Source of the DNA: Clostridia bacterium
GTDB taxonomy: Bacteria > Bacillota > Clostridia > Oscillospirales > CAG-272
Assembly: GCA_017621755.1 (NCBI GenBank)
Contig: JAGASL010000061.1
Coordinates: forward strand, 73,705-137,704
Direction of reading: 5' to 3'
Length of the DNA stretch: 64,000 nucleotides
The translations under genes were made by a program, and so were the position numbers. Positions 43,681 through 54,019 of the stretch are shown piece by piece (within the stretch, counting starts at the first letter, position 1; every line of letters begins with the position of its first letter). A model generated the notes under the pieces. It made no database searches, was not told the DNA's origin, and was given only the letters and a program-made list of their open reading frames with translations.

Positions 43681-44655
43681 TCACTCTTCCGACTTTTTAA
43701 GGTCGAGGCCGAGCGAATGGAGCTTCTGGATGACTTCTTCCAGAGATTTTCTACCGAGGTTTCTGACCTTGATCATATCCTCCTCGGTACGGTTGATCAG
43801 ATCCTCTACATTGTCAATGCCTGCGCGCTTCAAGCAGTTGAAGCTACGAACAGACAGATCAAGTTCCTCAATGGTCATCTCAAGGACCTTTTCCTTCTTG
43901 GTCTCTTCACGTTCAACCATGATCTCAGCCTTCTTTGCTTCATCAGACATATCCACAAACAAGTTGAGATGCTCATTGAGAATCTTGGCGCCAAGGGAAA
44001 GTGCTTCCTTTGCGGAAATAGTGCCGTTTGTCAGAACGCGAATCGTGAGCTTATCGTAGTCGGTAATGTTACCAACACGAGTGTTCTCTACCTTGTACTC
44101 TACCTTGTAAACAGGGGTAAAGATCGAATCGACAAAGATCATGCCGATCGGGGCGCCAACACCGGCACCGATGGTAGAAACGTAAGCCTGCTTATTCTTA
44201 TCCGAGGAGACATAGCCACGGCCACTGCCGAAGGTCAGCTCCATGTAAAAACGGGAATTTGCACTTACCGTTGCGATATGCTTGGCGGGGTTCAGGATCT
44301 CGATATCCGCATCGGGGGTGATATCACCCGCCGTTACGGTGCACGGACCGGTTACGTCGATCACGACGGTCTTGGGGGTGTTGGTATGCAGCTTAGCAAT
44401 GATGCCCTTTACGTTCAGAACGATCTCCGGAACGTCTTCCTTAACGCCGGATACCGCGCTGATCTCGTGGATCACGCCATCGATCTTCATGGAGGTTGCT
44501 GCATATCCCGGCAGCGAGCTGAGCAGAATTCTGCGCAGAGAGTTGCCAAGGGTCGTACCGTAGCCTCTTTCAAGAGGTTCTACAACAAACTCGCCTTCCG
44601 AACCGTCATCGCTCAGCATGGCGGTCGTAATATTGGGCTTCTCTATTTCAATCAT
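43681..44655 (-). CDS. rpoA: RNA polymerase alpha subunit
   Basis: 324 residues. N-terminal dimerisation domain with [25 protein letters not shown] and the C-terminal domain ending with [19 protein letters not shown] and [10 protein letters not shown], the DNA- and activator-contacting determinants. It nucleates assembly of RNA polymerase. Lies between rpsD and rplQ as in many Clostridia. Confidence 0.98.
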   Translation of the reverse strand: MIEIEKPNITTAMLSDDGSEGEFVVEPLERGYGTTLGNSLRRILLSSLPGYAATSMKIDGVIHEISAVSGVKEDVPEIVLNVKGIIAKLHTNTPKTVVIDVTGPCTVTAGDITPDADIEILNPAKHIATVSANSRFYMELTFGSGRGYVSSDKNKQAYVSTIGAGVGAPIGMIFVDSIFTPVYKVEYKVENTRVGNITDYDKLTIRVLTNGTISAKEALSLGAKILNEHLNLFVDMSDEAKKAEIMVEREETKKEKVLEMTIEELDLSVRSFNCLKRAGIDNVEDLINRTEEDMIKVRNLGRKSLEEVIQKLHSLGLDLKKSEE

Positions 44656-44800
44656 TTCAAAATCCTCCTAAAGTGAAATGGGGAAAGCTTGGTTCCAACA
44701 TGGAACACAAAAACCAAACAACTTGCGTAGTACGCCGTACTGTGGCACGCCGGGGGGTTCCACCGCCCCGCCGTCGCCACCCAGGCGACCGGAGGGACGA
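44656..44800 (-). other. Structured spacer between rpsD and rpoA
   Basis: 145 nt without a gene, long for this tightly packed cluster. On the minus strand it can form GTCGCC-TGGGT-GGCGAC, AGTAC-GGC-GTACT and GTTCCA-TGT-TGGAAC hairpins, the last about 30 nt before the rpoA ribosome site. These may act in RNA processing, stability or translational control. No T-run suggests termination. Confidence 0.5.
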
Positions 44801-45427
44801 TTACTTGGAATAGAGTTCGACGATGAGCTGTTCGGTGAACGGGAAGTCGATGTCGTCTCTGGCGGGCATGTTCAGCACCTTAGCAGAGGCGGCGGATGCA
44901 TTCACGTCCAGCCACTTGGGAACGACCTGGGTGCCAAGACCTTCGATGAGGGCCTTGATCTTCTCGCTATCGCGAGAGGATTCCTTAACAGCAACCACAT
45001 CGCCAGCCTTCAGCAGCAGCGAGGGAATGGTTACCTTCTTGCCGTTCAGGGTGAAGTGACCATGCAGAACAAGCTGACGAGCCTCTTTACGGCTGGCAGC
45101 CAAGCCCATTCTGTAGATAACGTTATCAAGACGAGACTCCAGGATGATCAGAAGGTTTTCGCCGGTCAGGCCTTCCTTCTTCTCTGCCATTTCGAAGTAT
45201 CTTACGAACTGGCCCTCGAGAACGCCATAGTAACGTCTGGTCTTCTGCTTTTCACGCAGCTGCATGCCATACTCGCCAACCTTCTTACGGGCTGCGCCGT
45301 GCTGGCCGGGGGCAGCGCTTCTGTGATCAAATGCGCACTTACCGGAGGTGCAACGCTCGCCCTTCAGAAACAGCTTGCAGCCTTCTCTGCGGCAGAGCTT
45401 GCAGCTCGGACCTGTATATCTTGCCAT
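44801..45427 (-). CDS. rpsD: 30S ribosomal protein S4, zinc-binding form
   Basis: 208 residues. [20 protein letters not shown] begins the protein and gives three Cys, with more Cys a few residues later (RCTSGKC), the C+ zinc-binding type. The S4 RNA-binding domain lies about 95-155. S4 starts 30S assembly by binding 16S rRNA and represses its own operon in many bacteria. Confidence 0.98.
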   Translation of the reverse strand: MARYTGPSCKLCRREGCKLFLKGERCTSGKCAFDHRSAAPGQHGAARKKVGEYGMQLREKQKTRRYYGVLEGQFVRYFEMAEKKEGLTGENLLIILESRLDNVIYRMGLAASRKEARQLVLHGHFTLNGKKVTIPSLLLKAGDVVAVKESSRDSEKIKALIEGLGTQVVPKWLDVNASAASAKVLNMPARDDIDFPFTEQLIVELYSK

Positions 45428-45448
45428 AGTGTTTTACCTCCTCTAAAA

Positions 45449-45838
45449 TTAAACGCGTCTGCGCTTGGGAGGACGACAACCGTTGTGCGGAATCGGTGTA
45501 ACGTCCCGGATCAGCGTAATGTTCAGACCGGCGGTCTGCAGAGCACGGATGGCGGACTCACGACCGGCACCGGGGCCCTTTACATAAACTTCAACGGTCT
45601 TCATGCCGTGGTCGATTGCCAGGCGGGCAGCCTGCTCAGCAGCGGTCTGTGCTGCGTAGGGAGTAGACTTTCTGGAGCCCTTGAAGCCAAGCTCACCGGC
45701 AGATGCCCAAGAAATAGCGTTGCCTGCCATATCGGTGATGGTAACAATGGTGTTGTTGAAGGTTGCGCGGATGTGTGCAGCACCCTTCTCCACGTTCTTA
45801 CGTTCGCGGCGTTTCTTAACAACTTTCTGTGCAGCCAT
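45449..45838 (-). CDS. rpsK: 30S ribosomal protein S11
   Basis: 129 residues with [20 protein letters not shown] and the basic C-terminus [12 protein letters not shown], full length and typical. Binds 16S rRNA in the platform near the mRNA exit. Follows rpsM by 15 nt. Confidence 0.98.
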   Translation of the reverse strand: MAAQKVVKKRRERKNVEKGAAHIRATFNNTIVTITDMAGNAISWASAGELGFKGSRKSTPYAAQTAAEQAARLAIDHGMKTVEVYVKGPGAGRESAIRALQTAGLNITLIRDVTPIPHNGCRPPKRRRV

Positions 45839-45853
45839 TTTTCTTCTCCCTTC

Positions 45854-46222
45854 TTACTTCTTCTTGTTTGCAATGGTCTTTGCGGGACCCTTGCGGGTTC
45901 TTGCATTGGTCTTGGTACGCTGACCTCTAACCGGCAGACCCTTTCTGTGGCGGATACCGCGGTAGCAGTTAACTTCCACCATTCTCTTGATGTTGAGCGC
46001 TACCTCACGACGGAGGTCACCCTCTACGTTGTAGTTTGCCTCAATCTCATCACGGAGGAGAGCTACCTCCTGCTCAGTCAGATCCTTAGCACGGGTATCG
46101 GGATTGATACCGGTCTTTGCCAGGATGTCCTGTGCGCTCTTGCGGCCGATTCCGTAAATGTAGGTCAGTGCGATCTCTACACGCTTCTGGTTCGGAATAT
46201 CAACACCTGCTATACGAGCCAT
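45854..46222 (-). CDS. rpsM: 30S ribosomal protein S13
   Basis: 122 residues; [21 protein letters not shown] start, [11 protein letters not shown] helix-turn-helix and basic [14 protein letters not shown] tail. Head protein contacting 50S and tRNA. Confidence 0.98.
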   Translation of the reverse strand: MARIAGVDIPNQKRVEIALTYIYGIGRKSAQDILAKTGINPDTRAKDLTEQEVALLRDEIEANYNVEGDLRREVALNIKRMVEVNCYRGIRHRKGLPVRGQRTKTNARTRKGPAKTIANKKK

Positions 46223-46302
46223 ATGGATATTTCACTCCTTATTTTCTTAATTCCGTTCTATGAACGGGCAGTTTGGCAAAATCGCCGGGGAAAGAAAGGA
46301 AA

Positions 46303-46440
<138 letters not shown>

Positions 46441-46659
46441 TTACTTTTTTCTCCAGGTGATGCGACCCTTGCTCAGGTCGTAGACCGAAACCTCTACGGT
46501 TACGGTATCACCGGGAAGAATTTTAATATAGTTCATTCTCAGCTTACCCGAAATGTGGGCGGTTACGATATGCCCGTTGGGAAGCTTTACCTTGAAGACC
46601 GTGTTGGGAAGTGCCTCCACAACCACGCCTTCAAATTCAATCACATCATCCTTCGGCAG
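46441..46659 (-). CDS. infA: Translation initiation factor IF-1 with apparent CTG start
   Basis: The OB-fold body ([48 protein letters not shown]) is certain. The first conventional start is GTG 46644, which gives only 67 residues, begins at VIEFEG and leaves the AGGAGG (46667-46672) 22 nt away. Starting at CTG 46657-46659 gives [11 protein letters not shown], matches the usual M-A-K-D/E-D-V-I-E opening of IF-1, makes exactly 72 residues, and puts AGGAGG at 7 nt. ATT 46660-46662 is the other option. No ATG, GTG or TTG is available at this spot. IF-1 blocks the A site during initiation. Confidence 0.9.
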   Translation of the reverse strand: MPKDDVIEFEGVVVEALPNTVFKVKLPNGHIVTAHISGKLRMNYIKILPGDTVTVEVSVYDLSKGRITWRKK

Positions 46660-46680
46660 AATAATCCCTCCTTAACCTGC

Positions 46681-47430
46681 TTACGCTTCGGTTAAAATCA
46701 TTGGACCGTTATCGGTTATGGCAATGGTGTTCTCATAGTGGGCAGAAAGCGAGCCGTCTTTTGTGACGACCGTCCAGCCATCGGAAAGAACACGCACCTC
46801 GGGCGCGCCCGCATTTACCATCGGCTCTACGGCGATCACCATACCGGGGTAGAGGCGCGCGCCTCGACCGGGGGTGCCGTAGTTGGGAACGTCCGGCTCC
46901 TCGTGAAGGGCCGCCCCAATGCCGTGACCCACAAACTCCCGCACCACCGAGAAGCCGGCAGTGCGAATGTGGGTATCCACAGCAGAACCGATGTCGCCTA
47001 CGCGGTTACCCGCCAGGGCGACCTTCATCGCGCAAAAGAAGCTCTCGCGCGTATGCTCCAGCAAGCTCTTCGCCTCTTCGCTCACCTGACCGATCGGGTA
47101 GGTGCGCGCGCTATCTCCGTGATAACCGCGCCAGCAGGCGCCTACGTCAACCTTGACGAGATCGCCCTCACGAATGATCCGCTTCTTGGAAGGGATACCG
47201 TGAATAACTTCATCGTTCAGGCTGATGCAGGCACTGCCGGGAAAACCGTTATAACCGAGAAAGGAAGGGGTGGCACCGTGGCGCTCGATAAACTGCCGGA
47301 TCTGCCGATCAAGCTCAAGGGTAGTCATACCCTCGCGGATGATCTCACCAACGTAAAGAAGCGTCTCGGCGGTGATTCGCCCTGCCTCGCGCATCAGGCG
47401 CAGCTGCTCGGGGGTTTTCAGGGAAATCAT
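46681..47430 (-). CDS. map: Type I methionine aminopeptidase
   Basis: 249 residues. The five metal ligands are in place: VDVGACWRGYHGDSART (two Asp), EFVGHGIG (His), AVEPMV (Glu) and ENTIAI (Glu). It removes N-terminal methionine from new proteins. Start overlaps the adk stop (ATGA), so it is translationally coupled. Confidence 0.97.
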   Translation of the reverse strand: MISLKTPEQLRLMREAGRITAETLLYVGEIIREGMTTLELDRQIRQFIERHGATPSFLGYNGFPGSACISLNDEVIHGIPSKKRIIREGDLVKVDVGACWRGYHGDSARTYPIGQVSEEAKSLLEHTRESFFCAMKVALAGNRVGDIGSAVDTHIRTAGFSVVREFVGHGIGAALHEEPDVPNYGTPGRGARLYPGMVIAVEPMVNAGAPEVRVLSDGWTVVTKDGSLSAHYENTIAITDNGPMILTEA

Positions 47431-48065
47431 TTCCCTGCCTCCAAAGCGGCCAGAGTCAATGCGGTCGTGTCCTCAAGTTTTTCCTGTCCCTCGACCAAGC
47501 GAAGGAGGCCTTTCTTGGCATAGAAATCCTTGAGGGGTTCAGTCGATTCATGATAGATGGTCAAACGGCTCTTGACCACCTCGGGTGCGTCGTCGCGGCG
47601 AATAGAGAGCGGATTGTCGCACTTCTCGCACACCTCGCCCTTAGCGGACGGGTTGTACTTCACGTGGTAGGAGGCACCGCACTTATCGCATACGCGGCGG
47701 CCGCCCATACGCTCTACGATCGCCTCATCAGCGACCTCAAGGCTGACAACTGCATCCGGAACGATGCCCATTGCATCCAGTGCCTCAGCCTGAGGAACCG
47801 TGCGCGGGAAACCGTCCAGAATAAAGCCGTTTTTACAATCATCCTTCACAAGGCGCTCGCGGATAATGCCGATCACGACCTCATCCGGCACCAGCGCACC
47901 TGCTTCGGTGTATTTCTTAGCGGCAAGACCCATCTCCGTGCCGGTCTTAATGGCCTCACGAATGATGGCGCCGGTAGAGATCGTAGGAATGGCAAGCCGT
48001 TCCGAAACGATTTCTGCCTGCGTGCCTTTTCCCGCACCGGGGGCACCTAAAAATATGATCTTCAT
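47427..48065 (-). CDS. adk: Adenylate kinase, zinc-type lid
   Basis: 212 residues from ATG 48065, which begins the canonical MKIIFLGAPGAGKGTQ P-loop and has GGAG upstream; ATG 48092 lies inside secY. The lid has four cysteines (CDKC and CEKC) that bind zinc, the long Gram-positive form. Catalyses AMP + ATP to 2 ADP. Confidence 0.97.
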   Translation of the reverse strand: MKIIFLGAPGAGKGTQAEIVSERLAIPTISTGAIIREAIKTGTEMGLAAKKYTEAGALVPDEVVIGIIRERLVKDDCKNGFILDGFPRTVPQAEALDAMGIVPDAVVSLEVADEAIVERMGGRRVCDKCGASYHVKYNPSAKGEVCEKCDNPLSIRRDDAPEVVKSRLTIYHESTEPLKDFYAKKGLLRLVEGQEKLEDTTALTLAALEAGK

Positions 48066-48088
48066 AGCCTGTTTCTCCGTTCGCGAGA

Positions 48089-49501
48089 TCAATCGTTCAA
48101 GAAGCCCTTGTAGTTACGCATGGTGAGCTGTGCCTCGATCTCTCTTGCAGTCTCCTGAATAACACCGACAACGATGAGGAGAGAGGTACCGCCAAAGGCC
48201 AGGCTCGGGAAGCTGCCAAGGAAACCAAGCGTCTCCGGGAAGCCTACGCTGAGCATGCCCAGACCCCAGCTGATCAGCGTGGGGAACACAGCGATAAAGG
48301 AGAGGAAGAACGCGCCCATCAAGGTCACCTTAGACAAGATCTTCTTGATATACTCGGCGGTCGGGGTACCCTGACGGATACCGGGGATCTGACCACCCTG
48401 CTTCTGCAGATTGTTAGATACCTCTACCGGATCAAAGCTGATCAGGATATAGAAGTACGAGAAGCCGAGGATGAGCAGGAACATCAGAGCCATATAGATC
48501 AGGCTCCACCAGCTACCGGTCGGGCTGAATACCTGATTGAGCCAGTAAGGAAAGGGGTTGGCCGGGGTAGGCTGACCCTTGAATACCAGCGCAATGATGG
48601 TAGCGGGCAGGGTGATGATGGAGCTGGCGAAGATTACGGGCATAACGCCGGACATATTCACCTTGAGCGGCAGATGCGAGCTCTGGCCACCATACATCTT
48701 ACGACCAACCACGCGCTTGGCGTACTTGATCGGGATTCTACGCTCAGAACCCGTAATCCAGATCACGAAGACCACGATCGCGATGGTGAGCGCGAGAGAG
48801 AGAACAGAGAGCACGATGTTTACGATTGCCTGTACGACGCCGGTGTGGATACCGAGGTCGATGAAGCCGATAAAGCTGGCAACGCTACCGATCGTGGAGG
48901 CCAGAATGTTGGCAAGAAGGATCATGGAGATACCGTTACCGATACCCTTTTCCTCGATCTTCTCAGCCAGCCACATAATGAGCGCGGCACCGGCACAGTA
49001 GCACACGATGATGACGATAGCGCCAAGCGTGGTTTCGCCGGTATCGGACAGGATGTTGAAGCCCTGGCTCTCATAGTTCAGCATAATGTTGTAGTAGCCC
49101 CAGCTGGTCAGAATGGCCAGAAGAACGGTTACTACGCGGGTCCACAGCGTCATCTTCTTCTTCTTTGCTTCGGGATCAGCATTTCTGCCATCCTTGCCGC
49201 CAAACCAAGAGGGGAAGGCGACATCGAGCAGCTGAAGAACGATGGACGACGTGATATAGGGGGAAACGGACAGGGCAAACAGCGTTGCCGTGCCGAACGC
49301 ACCGCCGGACAGCGCGTTCAGGTATCCAAAAATGGATGCCGCGCCGAGCTGATTGGTCAGGGTTGCGTTCATCAAAGCGGAGTTGACAAAGGGGACGGGC
49401 ATAACAGCACCGATGCGATACAGGATGAGGATCAGGGCAACAAACAGAAGCTTGTTTCTGATTTCGGTAACCTTAAAAGCGTTCCTCAAAGTCTGAAGCA
49501 T
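48089..49501 (-). CDS. secY: Preprotein translocase subunit SecY
   Basis: 470 residues, ten transmembrane helices. Recognisable parts are the plug region after TM1 (GALNALSGGAFGTATLFALSVSPYITSSI, read in parts), the cytosolic loop with GSERRIPIKYAKRVVGRKMYG and SHLPLKVNMSGVMPVIFASS, and YKGFLND at the end. Channel of the Sec translocon. Lies directly after rplO. Confidence 0.98.
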   Translation of the reverse strand: MLQTLRNAFKVTEIRNKLLFVALILILYRIGAVMPVPFVNSALMNATLTNQLGAASIFGYLNALSGGAFGTATLFALSVSPYITSSIVLQLLDVAFPSWFGGKDGRNADPEAKKKKMTLWTRVVTVLLAILTSWGYYNIMLNYESQGFNILSDTGETTLGAIVIIVCYCAGAALIMWLAEKIEEKGIGNGISMILLANILASTIGSVASFIGFIDLGIHTGVVQAIVNIVLSVLSLALTIAIVVFVIWITGSERRIPIKYAKRVVGRKMYGGQSSHLPLKVNMSGVMPVIFASSIITLPATIIALVFKGQPTPANPFPYWLNQVFSPTGSWWSLIYMALMFLLILGFSYFYILISFDPVEVSNNLQKQGGQIPGIRQGTPTAEYIKKILSKVTLMGAFFLSFIAVFPTLISWGLGMLSVGFPETLGFLGSFPSLAFGGTSLLIVVGVIQETAREIEAQLTMRNYKGFLND

Positions 49502-49945
49502 TTATACCACCTCAGTCTTTCCACCTGCTGCCTCTATCTTTTCTTTAGCGGTTGCAGAAAAGACTGCTGCCTTTACGGTGAGTTTTTTGTTCAGCTCACC
49601 TCTGCCGAGCACCTTGATACCATCGCAGACAGAGCTTACAACGCCCGAGGTAAGCAGGGCTGCCGTATCGACAACAGCGCCATCCTCAAACTTGTTATTC
49701 AGAGTTTCAAGATTTACGATTGTATAAGTCTTGCCGAACTTGTTGTAAAAGCCTCTCTTCGGCAGGCGTCTGTAAAGCGGGAGCTGACCGCCCTCAAAGC
49801 CGGGGCGTACACCGCCGCCGGAACGAGCGTTCTGACCCTTATGACCCTTACCAGCGGTCTTTCCGTTGCCGGAACCGGCACCTCTACCCACACGGAAGGA
49901 TGCCTTGACGGAGCCTTCTGCGGGAGAAAGTTCATGGAGCTTCAT
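49502..49945 (-). CDS. rplO: 50S ribosomal protein L15
   Basis: 147 residues; [20 protein letters not shown] start and the Gly-rich [20 protein letters not shown] rRNA-binding extension are diagnostic. Zero gap to secY. A late 50S assembly protein. Confidence 0.98.
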   Translation of the reverse strand: MKLHELSPAEGSVKASFRVGRGAGSGNGKTAGKGHKGQNARSGGGVRPGFEGGQLPLYRRLPKRGFYNKFGKTYTIVNLETLNNKFEDGAVVDTAALLTSGVVSSVCDGIKVLGRGELNKKLTVKAAVFSATAKEKIEAAGGKTEVV

Positions 49946-49974
49946 TGGGTTATTCCTCCTTATTTCGTATTCCG

Positions 49975-50154
49975 TTAAACGGTTTCAGTCTTAACCAGGT
50001 GGCGAAGAACGTTCACCTTACCGGCAAGAACGGCGTCATTCGCATGCTCGATCGAATCGCCGATTTTACGCAGGCCGAGGGAAGCGGCGGTAGCCTTCTG
50101 GTTCGGCTTTGCGCCGATCAGGCTCTTAACAAGTACAACTTTAACCTTTTCCAT
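49975..50154 (-). CDS. rpmD: 50S ribosomal protein L30
   Basis: 59 residues, ATG 50154 to TAA 49975-49977, with a GGAGGTACAGCAAC site. Reads [20 protein letters not shown] and ends [10 protein letters not shown], a normal short bacterial L30. It lies between rpsE and rplO, its standard place. Confidence 0.97.
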   Translation of the reverse strand: MEKVKVVLVKSLIGAKPNQKATAASLGLRKIGDSIEHANDAVLAGKVNVLRHLVKTETV

Positions 50155-50168
50155 GTTGCTGTACCTCC

Positions 50169-50672
50169 TTAACCCTTCACTGCTTCTACGCTGATGCCAC
50201 GTACTGCAGCAACCTCTTCAGCCGTACGCAGGCTACGCAGACCCTCGAAGGTCGCCTTAACTACGTTGGTGGGGTTGTTGGAGCGGAGGCACTTTGCACG
50301 AATGTTCTTGATGCCGGCAAGCTCCAGAACGGCACGTACCGTCTGGCCGGCGATGATACCAGTACCGGGGGCAGCAGGCTTCAGAAGAACCTTACCTGCA
50401 CCAAACTCAGCGAGAACCTCGTGAGGAATGGTGGTGCCCTTCAGGGATACCTCGATCATGTTTTTCTTTGCATCTTCAATGCCCTTGCGGATTGCATCCG
50501 GAACCTCGGCAGCCTTGCCAAGGCCGTAGCCTACGTGGCCATTGCCGTCACCGACGACCATGATAGCTGCGAAGCGGGCGATACGACCACCCTTAACGGT
50601 CTTGGAAACGCGGTTGAGAGCAACCAGCTTTTCCTGCAGATCCAGGGTAGCGGGATCAAAATTCTTAGCCAT
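50169..50672 (-). CDS. rpsE: 30S ribosomal protein S5
   Basis: 167 residues from ATG 50672 (AAGGAG site); an upstream ATG at 50696 would add eight unconserved residues. [20 protein letters not shown] and the C-terminal [20 protein letters not shown] segment are characteristic. Takes part in decoding accuracy and mRNA unwinding at the entry tunnel. Confidence 0.97.
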   Translation of the reverse strand: MAKNFDPATLDLQEKLVALNRVSKTVKGGRIARFAAIMVVGDGNGHVGYGLGKAAEVPDAIRKGIEDAKKNMIEVSLKGTTIPHEVLAEFGAGKVLLKPAAPGTGIIAGQTVRAVLELAGIKNIRAKCLRSNNPTNVVKATFEGLRSLRTAEEVAAVRGISVEAVKG

Positions 50673-50724
50673 TTCTTTTCTCCTTAAAAATTTCAAGCTT
50701 GTTGAAACCGTGTATAAACCGGAA

Positions 50725-51084
50725 TCAGAACTTCAGGCCACCCTCACGGGCACCTGCAGCCAGCTCCGATACACGACCGTGATAGACATAACCGCCGCGG
50801 TCAAACACAACGGTGGTGATGCCCTTCTCGAGAGCGCGCTGCGCAAGGGCCAGACCGACCTTCTTGGCAGCTTCCTTGTTAGAACCGATCCCCTCGAAAT
50901 TCTTCTCAAGGGAAGATGCGGCGCACAGCGTAACGCCGGCGACATCATCAATGATCTGTGCGCTGATGTTTGCGTTGGAACGATATACAGCAAGACGGGG
51001 CATTTCGGGAGTGCCGGAGATCTTCGCTCTGACTCTCTTATGTCTCTTAAGACGCTGCGCATTGCTATCGATTTTCTTAACCAT
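50725..51084 (-). CDS. rplR: 50S ribosomal protein L18
   Basis: 119 residues; [20 protein letters not shown] and [12 protein letters not shown] are typical. Binds 5S rRNA in the central protuberance with L5. Confidence 0.97.
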   Translation of the reverse strand: MVKKIDSNAQRLKRHKRVRAKISGTPEMPRLAVYRSNANISAQIIDDVAGVTLCAASSLEKNFEGIGSNKEAAKKVGLALAQRALEKGITTVVFDRGGYVYHGRVSELAAGAREGGLKF

Positions 51085-51102
51085 GTGCGTGCACTCCTTT
51101 CA

Positions 51103-51642
51103 TTATTTACCGGTCTTACCGGCCTTGCGGCGAATCTTTTCGCCATCGTAGCGGATACCCTTGCCCAGGTACGGCTCAGGCGGTCTCTTCGCACGGATCT
51201 TGGCGGAGACCTGGCCAACCTTCTGCTTATCGATACCCTTTACGATGATGGTGGTGTTGTCCGGCAGCTCGAAGGAGATACCGTCACCCTCTTCAAAATG
51301 AACGGGGTGCGAGTAACCGAGGGAGAGAACAAGGCGCTTGCCCTGCTTCTCTGCTCTGTAGCCGACGCCGTTGATCAGAAGCTTCTTGGCATAGCCGGTG
51401 GTAACACCAACGACCATGTTGTTGAGCAGGGTACGGGTCAGGCCGTGCAGGGCACGGTTCTCGGCCTCGTCATCGGCACGCGTTACGTTGATAACGGCAC
51501 CCTCCTGCGCGATGGTAATGGTGGGAGCAAAGGTATCGGTCAGGGTACCCAGGGGGCCCTTCACGGTAACAACGTTGCCCTCAGCCACGGTAACAGTTAC
51601 GTTTGCAGGCACTGCAATAGGAGCTCTACCAATTCTCGACAT
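51103..51642 (-). CDS. rplF: 50S ribosomal protein L6
   Basis: 179 residues; MSRIGRAPIAVPANVTV start and the C-terminal RAKRPPEPYLGKGIRY motif. Lies near the factor-binding site of 50S. Confidence 0.98.
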   Translation of the reverse strand: MSRIGRAPIAVPANVTVTVAEGNVVTVKGPLGTLTDTFAPTITIAQEGAVINVTRADDEAENRALHGLTRTLLNNMVVGVTTGYAKKLLINGVGYRAEKQGKRLVLSLGYSHPVHFEEGDGISFELPDNTTIIVKGIDKQKVGQVSAKIRAKRPPEPYLGKGIRYDGEKIRRKAGKTGK

Positions 51643-51659
51643 GATGTTTACCTCCTATC

Positions 51660-52058
51660 TTACCATACAAAAGCGAGAACCTCGCCGCCTACGTTGGCAG
51701 CGCGTGCGCTCTTGTCGGTCATAATGCCCTTAGACGTGGAAACGATGGCGATGCCCAGGCCGTTCATAACCTTCGGCATATCCTCGCAGTTCGAGTAGAT
51801 ACGCAGACCGGGCTTGGATACGCGGCGCAGGCCGTGGATCACCTTAGCCTTGCCGGCACCGTACTTCAGGGTGATACGGATGATACCCTGCTTGCCATCC
51901 TCTACGATCTGGAAATTCTTAATGTAGCCCTCAGCCAGCAGAATGTCGGCGATGGCCTTCTTCATGTTAGATGCAGGAATGTCAACCGTTGCATGCTTTG
52001 CATCGTTTGCGTTTCTGATACGGGTGAGCATATCTGCAATTACGTCTGAAATTTGCAT
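51660..52058 (-). CDS. rpsH: 30S ribosomal protein S8
   Basis: 132 residues; [13 protein letters not shown] near the start and the C-terminal [20 protein letters not shown] motif. Binds the central domain of 16S rRNA; in E. coli it is the repressor of the spc operon. Confidence 0.98.
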   Translation of the reverse strand: MQISDVIADMLTRIRNANDAKHATVDIPASNMKKAIADILLAEGYIKNFQIVEDGKQGIIRITLKYGAGKAKVIHGLRRVSKPGLRIYSNCEDMPKVMNGLGIAIVSTSKGIMTDKSARAANVGGEVLAFVW

Positions 52059-52173
52059 GTTTTTATCCTCCTATATGCAAGTTCATTTTATCTTGCTGCC
52101 GCCGTGTGGCGGCCGCCTGTCCGGTGGTAAAAGCGCCTATCGCTTTCCTGCCGGCAGATAGAGAATTTTGGGA
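52059..52173 (-). other. GC-rich structured spacer between rpsN and rpsH
   Basis: 115 nt without a gene. On the minus strand GCCGCCACACGGCGGC can form a 6-bp hairpin, and a TGCCGGCA palindrome lies near the rpsN end. No T-run follows. It could be a processing or translational control element. Confidence 0.45.
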
Positions 52174-52359
52174 TTACCAGGATGCCTTTCTAACGCCCGG
52201 GATCTCGCCCTTGTAAGCCAGGCCGCGGAAGCAGATACGGCAGATTCCGTACTTACGGAGATAAGCATGGGGGCGGCCGCAAAGCTTGCACCGGTTGTAA
52301 GAACGGGTGGAGAACTTCGGAGCAGCCTGCTGCTTGAGAACCATTGATTTCTTAGCCAT
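52174..52359 (-). CDS. rpsN: 30S ribosomal protein S14, zinc-binding short form
   Basis: 61 residues. [20 protein letters not shown] carries the four zinc-binding Cys of the short (type Z) S14 found in many Gram-positives. Head protein of 30S. Confidence 0.97.
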   Translation of the reverse strand: MAKKSMVLKQQAAPKFSTRSYNRCKLCGRPHAYLRKYGICRICFRGLAYKGEIPGVRKASW

Positions 52360-52377
52360 GTTACTTCTTCCTTCCCA

Positions 52378-52917
52378 TTATTTCGCAAAGGGGGCGCCCA
52401 TCTTAGCGAGCAACTCTCTTGCTTCTTCATCGGTTTTTGCGGTGGTTACGAACACGATATCCATACCGCGGATCTTCTCAACCTTATCGTACTCGATCTC
52501 CGGGAAGATCAGCTGCTCCTTCAGGCCGAGGGAGTAGTTGCCGCGGCCGTCGAAGGCGTTGGGGTTGATGCCCTTAAAGTCACGCACGCGGGGGAGCGAG
52601 AAGCTGAAAAGGCGATCCATGAATTCGTACATGCGCTCGCCGCGGAGGGTAACCTTCGCGCCGATCTTCATACCTTCTCTCAGCTTGAAGTTTGCTACCG
52701 ACTTCTTTGCATAGGTCGGAACAGCCTTCTGGCCGGAGATGAGGGTAAGCTCGTCAATGACCTCGTCAATGACCTTGGAGTTTTCCTTTGCGTCGCCTGC
52801 GCCGACGTTGATAACGATCTTATCAAACTTCGGAATCTGCATCGGGCTCTTGTAGTTAAACTTAGCCATCAATGCGGGGGCAACTTCGTTCTTATACAGT
52901 TCGCTGAATCTGGACAT
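52378..52917 (-). CDS. rplE: 50S ribosomal protein L5
   Basis: 179 residues; [20 protein letters not shown] and the [20 protein letters not shown] motif. Binds 5S rRNA and contacts P-site tRNA. Confidence 0.98.
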   Translation of the reverse strand: MSRFSELYKNEVAPALMAKFNYKSPMQIPKFDKIVINVGAGDAKENSKVIDEVIDELTLISGQKAVPTYAKKSVANFKLREGMKIGAKVTLRGERMYEFMDRLFSFSLPRVRDFKGINPNAFDGRGNYSLGLKEQLIFPEIEYDKVEKIRGMDIVFVTTAKTDEEARELLAKMGAPFAK

Positions 52918-52932
52918 TCTTCGTTACCTCCC

Positions 52933-53301
52933 TTAGATTTCTTTGCCGCACTTGGGGCAAACGCGTACTTTAACCTGCTTACCGTCCTTGCCCTCTACAA
53001 AAGCGGCCTTGGCACGGATAGCCTTGTTATACTTCTCGCAGCTCGAGTTGGTGCATACCAGCTGAACCTTGCTGGCGTACATAGCGCTCTCAACCTTTAC
53101 GATGCTGCTGTTCTCGCCCTGGCGGCGAGCCTTCTGGTGCTTGGAGACAATGTTTACACCCTCAACGATCACCTTGCCCTCTTCAGGAGAGGTAGCGATT
53201 ACCTTAGCGATGGTGTTTTCCTTCTTGCCGTCCTTTTCGGTCTTTCTGTCGTCACCGGAGATAACGATGACGGTGTCGCCCTTCTTTACGTGCATCTTCA
53301 T
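52933..53301 (-). CDS. rplX: 50S ribosomal protein L24, long form with four cysteines
   Basis: 122 residues against about 103 in B. subtilis. The KOW motif is near the start (HVKKGDTVIVISGDD), with an inserted KTEKDGKKENT loop. The C-terminus has CTNSSC and CPKCG, four Cys that could bind zinc; only the last CPKCG is common. Starts 50S assembly. Confidence 0.95.
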   Translation of the reverse strand: MKMHVKKGDTVIVISGDDRKTEKDGKKENTIAKVIATSPEEGKVIVEGVNIVSKHQKARRQGENSSIVKVESAMYASKVQLVCTNSSCEKYNKAIRAKAAFVEGKDGKQVKVRVCPKCGKEI

Positions 53302-53316
53302 GTCGTCATCCTCCTC

Positions 53317-53685
53317 TTACAGAACTTCCGGAGCCAGGGACAGGATCTTGGTGAAATCGTTGTCACGAAGCTCTCTGGCAACCGGCCCAAAGATACGGGT
53401 ACCGGTAGGGGTCTTGTCTTCCTTAATAATTACTGCTGCGTTCTCATCAAACTTGATGTAGGAACCGTCAGCACGGCGCAGGCCCTTTACAGAGCGAACG
53501 ACTACGGCCTTAACGACCGCACCCTTCTTCACAACGCCGCCGGGAGCAGCCTTCTTTACAGCTGCAACCACGATATCGCCGATGTTGGCATAACGGCGGC
53601 CAGTACCGCCAAGCACACGAATGCACATCAGCTCTTTTGCGCCGGTATTATCGGCGACTTTCATCAATGTCTGTTGCTGAATCAC
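53317..53685 (-). CDS. rplN: 50S ribosomal protein L14
   Basis: 122 residues, standard; [20 protein letters not shown] and [14 protein letters not shown] [10 protein letters not shown] near the end. Forms intersubunit contacts with 30S. Confidence 0.98.
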   Translation of the reverse strand: MIQQQTLMKVADNTGAKELMCIRVLGGTGRRYANIGDIVVAAVKKAAPGGVVKKGAVVKAVVVRSVKGLRRADGSYIKFDENAAVIIKEDKTPTGTRIFGPVARELRDNDFTKILSLAPEVL

Positions 53686-53743
53686 TGATACGTTCCTCCT
53701 TTTTCGGCAAGCTTTTTGACCTGCCTACTGAATTCTTGTGTGA

Positions 53744-54004
53744 TTATTGTGCCTTCTCGACGATCTCAACAAGGCGCCATCTCTTGGTCTTGGACAGCGG
53801 TCTCGTTTCCATAACGGAGACCTTATCTCCGATATTGCACTGATTTTCGGCATCATGAGCGCTGATCTTTACCGTGCGCTTAATGATCTTGCCGTACTTG
53901 GGGTGACGGACGTTATCCTCGATAGCGACTACGATGGTCTTATCCATCTTGTTGCTGACAACGCGACCGACTCTCACCTTTCTGAATGCTCTGGTTTCAG
54001 TCAT
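53744..54004 (-). CDS. rpsQ: 30S ribosomal protein S17
   Basis: 86 residues; [20 protein letters not shown] and [18 protein letters not shown] [21 protein letters not shown]. Early-binding 30S protein with an OB fold. Confidence 0.97.
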   Translation of the reverse strand: MTETRAFRKVRVGRVVSNKMDKTIVVAIEDNVRHPKYGKIIKRTVKISAHDAENQCNIGDKVSVMETRPLSKTKRWRLVEIVEKAQ

Positions 54005-54019
54005 GATCTATACCCCCTT

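Noticed and set aside
46642..46644. GTG as the start of infA
   Set aside because: Ribosome site would be 22 nt away and the conserved N-terminal residues would be lost.
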